The position numbers were made by a program, and so were the translations under genes. From contig JAJYJR010000410.1 in assembly GCA_021789355.1 (NCBI GenBank), forward strand, positions 1-5,717: a DNA stretch of 5,717 nt, given 5' to 3'. Source of the stretch: Chloroflexota bacterium (lineage in GTDB: Bacteria > Chloroflexota > Limnocylindria > Limnocylindrales > CSP1-4). The notes beneath the pieces are model-generated. The model did no database searches, was not told the origin of the DNA, and worked only from the letters and a program-made list of their open reading frames with translations. Shown here one piece after another: positions 4,817-5,717 of this stretch; the stretch's first letter is position 1; each line of letters begins with the position of its first letter.

Positions 4817-5717
4817 TGCCAGGCGACACACCCGGCGCGGCACGCGCCGACGCGCTGGGCGCGACCGCCGAGACCGGGACGGCCGCCTACGACGCAGCAC
4901 CGGCCGGCAATTCACCCGTCCACGCGCTCGGCAGGCGCAACGAGCGGCTCCTGATGACGCTCGTGGTGATCTACAGCGCGCTGGTCGTGCTGCTCATGTT
5001 CCTGCGCGGCATCGAGATCACGCCCGACGTGATGGCGGTCGCCTTCGGCCTGGGTGCCGTCCTCCTGGGTCGGGGCCGGCTCTTCCTGCGGGACTGGCTG
5101 CCGTTCGTGGCGCTGTTCCTCGCCTACGAGCTCATGCGCGGTCTGGCCGACAACGTGGGCCTGCCGGTCCACATCACCGACATGGTCACCGCCGAGCGGC
5201 TGGTGTCCTTCGGGCAGATCCCGTCGCAGCTCCTGCAGGACGCGTTCCACCCGGCGAGCGGGGTCGACATCGTGGCGGAGCTGGCCACGGTGGTCTACAT
5301 GCTGCACTTCGCGCTGCCGCTCGTGACCGGCTTCATCCTCTGGGTGTGGCGGCGCGCGCACTACTACGACTTCGTGGCTGCCCTGATCCTGCTCAGCCTC
5401 TGGGGCTTCGTGACCTTCGTGCTGATCCCCACGGCCCCGCCGTGGTACGCGGCGCAGGTGGGCGCGCTCAACGGCCCGAACGGGCACGCGGCCATCTCCT
5501 ACCTGAAGCCCGGCGCCTTCGACACCCTGGCCAACTTCTTCGGGTTCAAGGCCGACTACATCTACACGTACACCTTCTACGACGTGAACCCGAACGGGTT
5601 CGCGGCGTGGCCGTCGCTGCACGTGGGCTACCCGTTCCTCTCGTTCCTGGTGCTGCGTCGGGCCTTCGGCAAGATCGGCTGGATCGGGTTCGCCTACACC
5701 CTGCTGGTCGCCATCTC
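4816..5717 (+). CDS. PAP2-superfamily membrane protein, inositol-phosphorylceramide-synthase-like (3' partial)
   Basis: Three hundred complete codons are present and the frame is still open at the right edge. After a hydrophilic Ala-rich N-terminus of about 45 residues come hydrophobic segments near 46-64, 71-90, 94-110, 155-178, 186-206, 262-281 and 287 onward. The segment AAWPSLHVGYPFL (263-275), with S267 and H269, is the second phosphatase/phosphotransferase motif of the PAP2 superfamily. LIPTAPPWYA (203-212) and RDWLPFVALFLAYELMRG (92-109) are typical of the PAP2_3/Aur1-like branch, which acts on phospholipid or polyprenol phosphate head groups at the membrane. The last motif, with the nucleophilic His and an Asp, would lie beyond the window. 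ATG 4816 is used; GTG 4813 directly precedes it, and no other start codon exists back to the in-frame stop at 4735. The substrate is unknown; a head-group phosphotransferase or a phosphatase are both possible. Confidence 0.83.
   Translation, partial: MPGDTPGAARADALGATAETGTAAYDAAPAGNSPVHALGRRNERLLMTLVVIYSALVVLLMFLRGIEITPDVMAVAFGLGAVLLGRGRLFLRDWLPFVALFLAYELMRGLADNVGLPVHITDMVTAERLVSFGQIPSQLLQDAFHPASGVDIVAELATVVYMLHFALPLVTGFILWVWRRAHYYDFVAALILLSLWGFVTFVLIPTAPPWYAAQVGALNGPNGHAAISYLKPGAFDTLANFFGFKADYIYTYTFYDVNPNGFAAWPSLHVGYPFLSFLVLRRAFGKIGWIGFAYTLLVAI

Noticed and set aside
4912..5622. A 236-codon - strand open frame rich in His, Glu, Val and Arg
   Set aside because: It is the reverse complement of the PAP2-type membrane gene, whose motif and hydrophobic segments are convincing; the antisense frame has no recognisable domain.

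Overview
The window is a GC-rich, gene-dense bacterial fragment with every supported gene on the + strand. GTG and TTG starts are frequent, and all six reading frames stay open for long stretches, which is a composition artefact. The GlpP-type antiterminators, a promoter close to the TTGACA/TATAAT consensus and a textbook intrinsic terminator in such GC-rich DNA fit a Chloroflexota-like or actinobacterial-like soil or freshwater lineage. This placement is an inference from style and is weak; there is no rRNA or marker gene here.

Layout. (1) 1-996 is the C-terminal three quarters of a LarA-family (nickel-pincer-nucleotide) isomerase homologue, cut by the left edge. (2) 975-1922 overlaps it and encodes an APH/choline-kinase-fold small-molecule kinase. 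(3) After a 122-base gap comes a three-gene cluster: a degenerate hemerythrin (HHE)-like four-helix protein (2045-2503), a GlpP-family glycerol-3-phosphate-responsive antiterminator (2543-3133), and seven bases later a second, divergent GlpP-like protein (3141-3701). (4) A compact control region at 3676-3816 starts inside the end of the second glpP-like gene. It holds a TTGACA-17-TAGAAA promoter, a hairpin that competes with an intrinsic terminator, the terminator itself, and a strong Shine-Dalgarno in a small hairpin. (5) This leads into a soluble histidine kinase with no sensor domain (3817-4689). (6) After a 126-base gap with an extended -10 promoter and a seven-codon upstream ORF comes a PAP2-superfamily membrane protein of the inositol-phosphorylceramide-synthase type, cut by the right edge.

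How the parts may work together. The most interesting section is 2543-3816: two tandem GlpP paralogues, one canonical and one with changed signature residues, directly followed by a short leader that looks like a transcription attenuator upstream of a kinase gene. GlpP proteins act on terminator-containing leaders, so a local autoregulatory or cross-regulatory circuit is a reasonable hypothesis, but it is not demonstrated by the sequence. No glycerol catabolic gene (glpF, glpK, glpD) is visible in the window.
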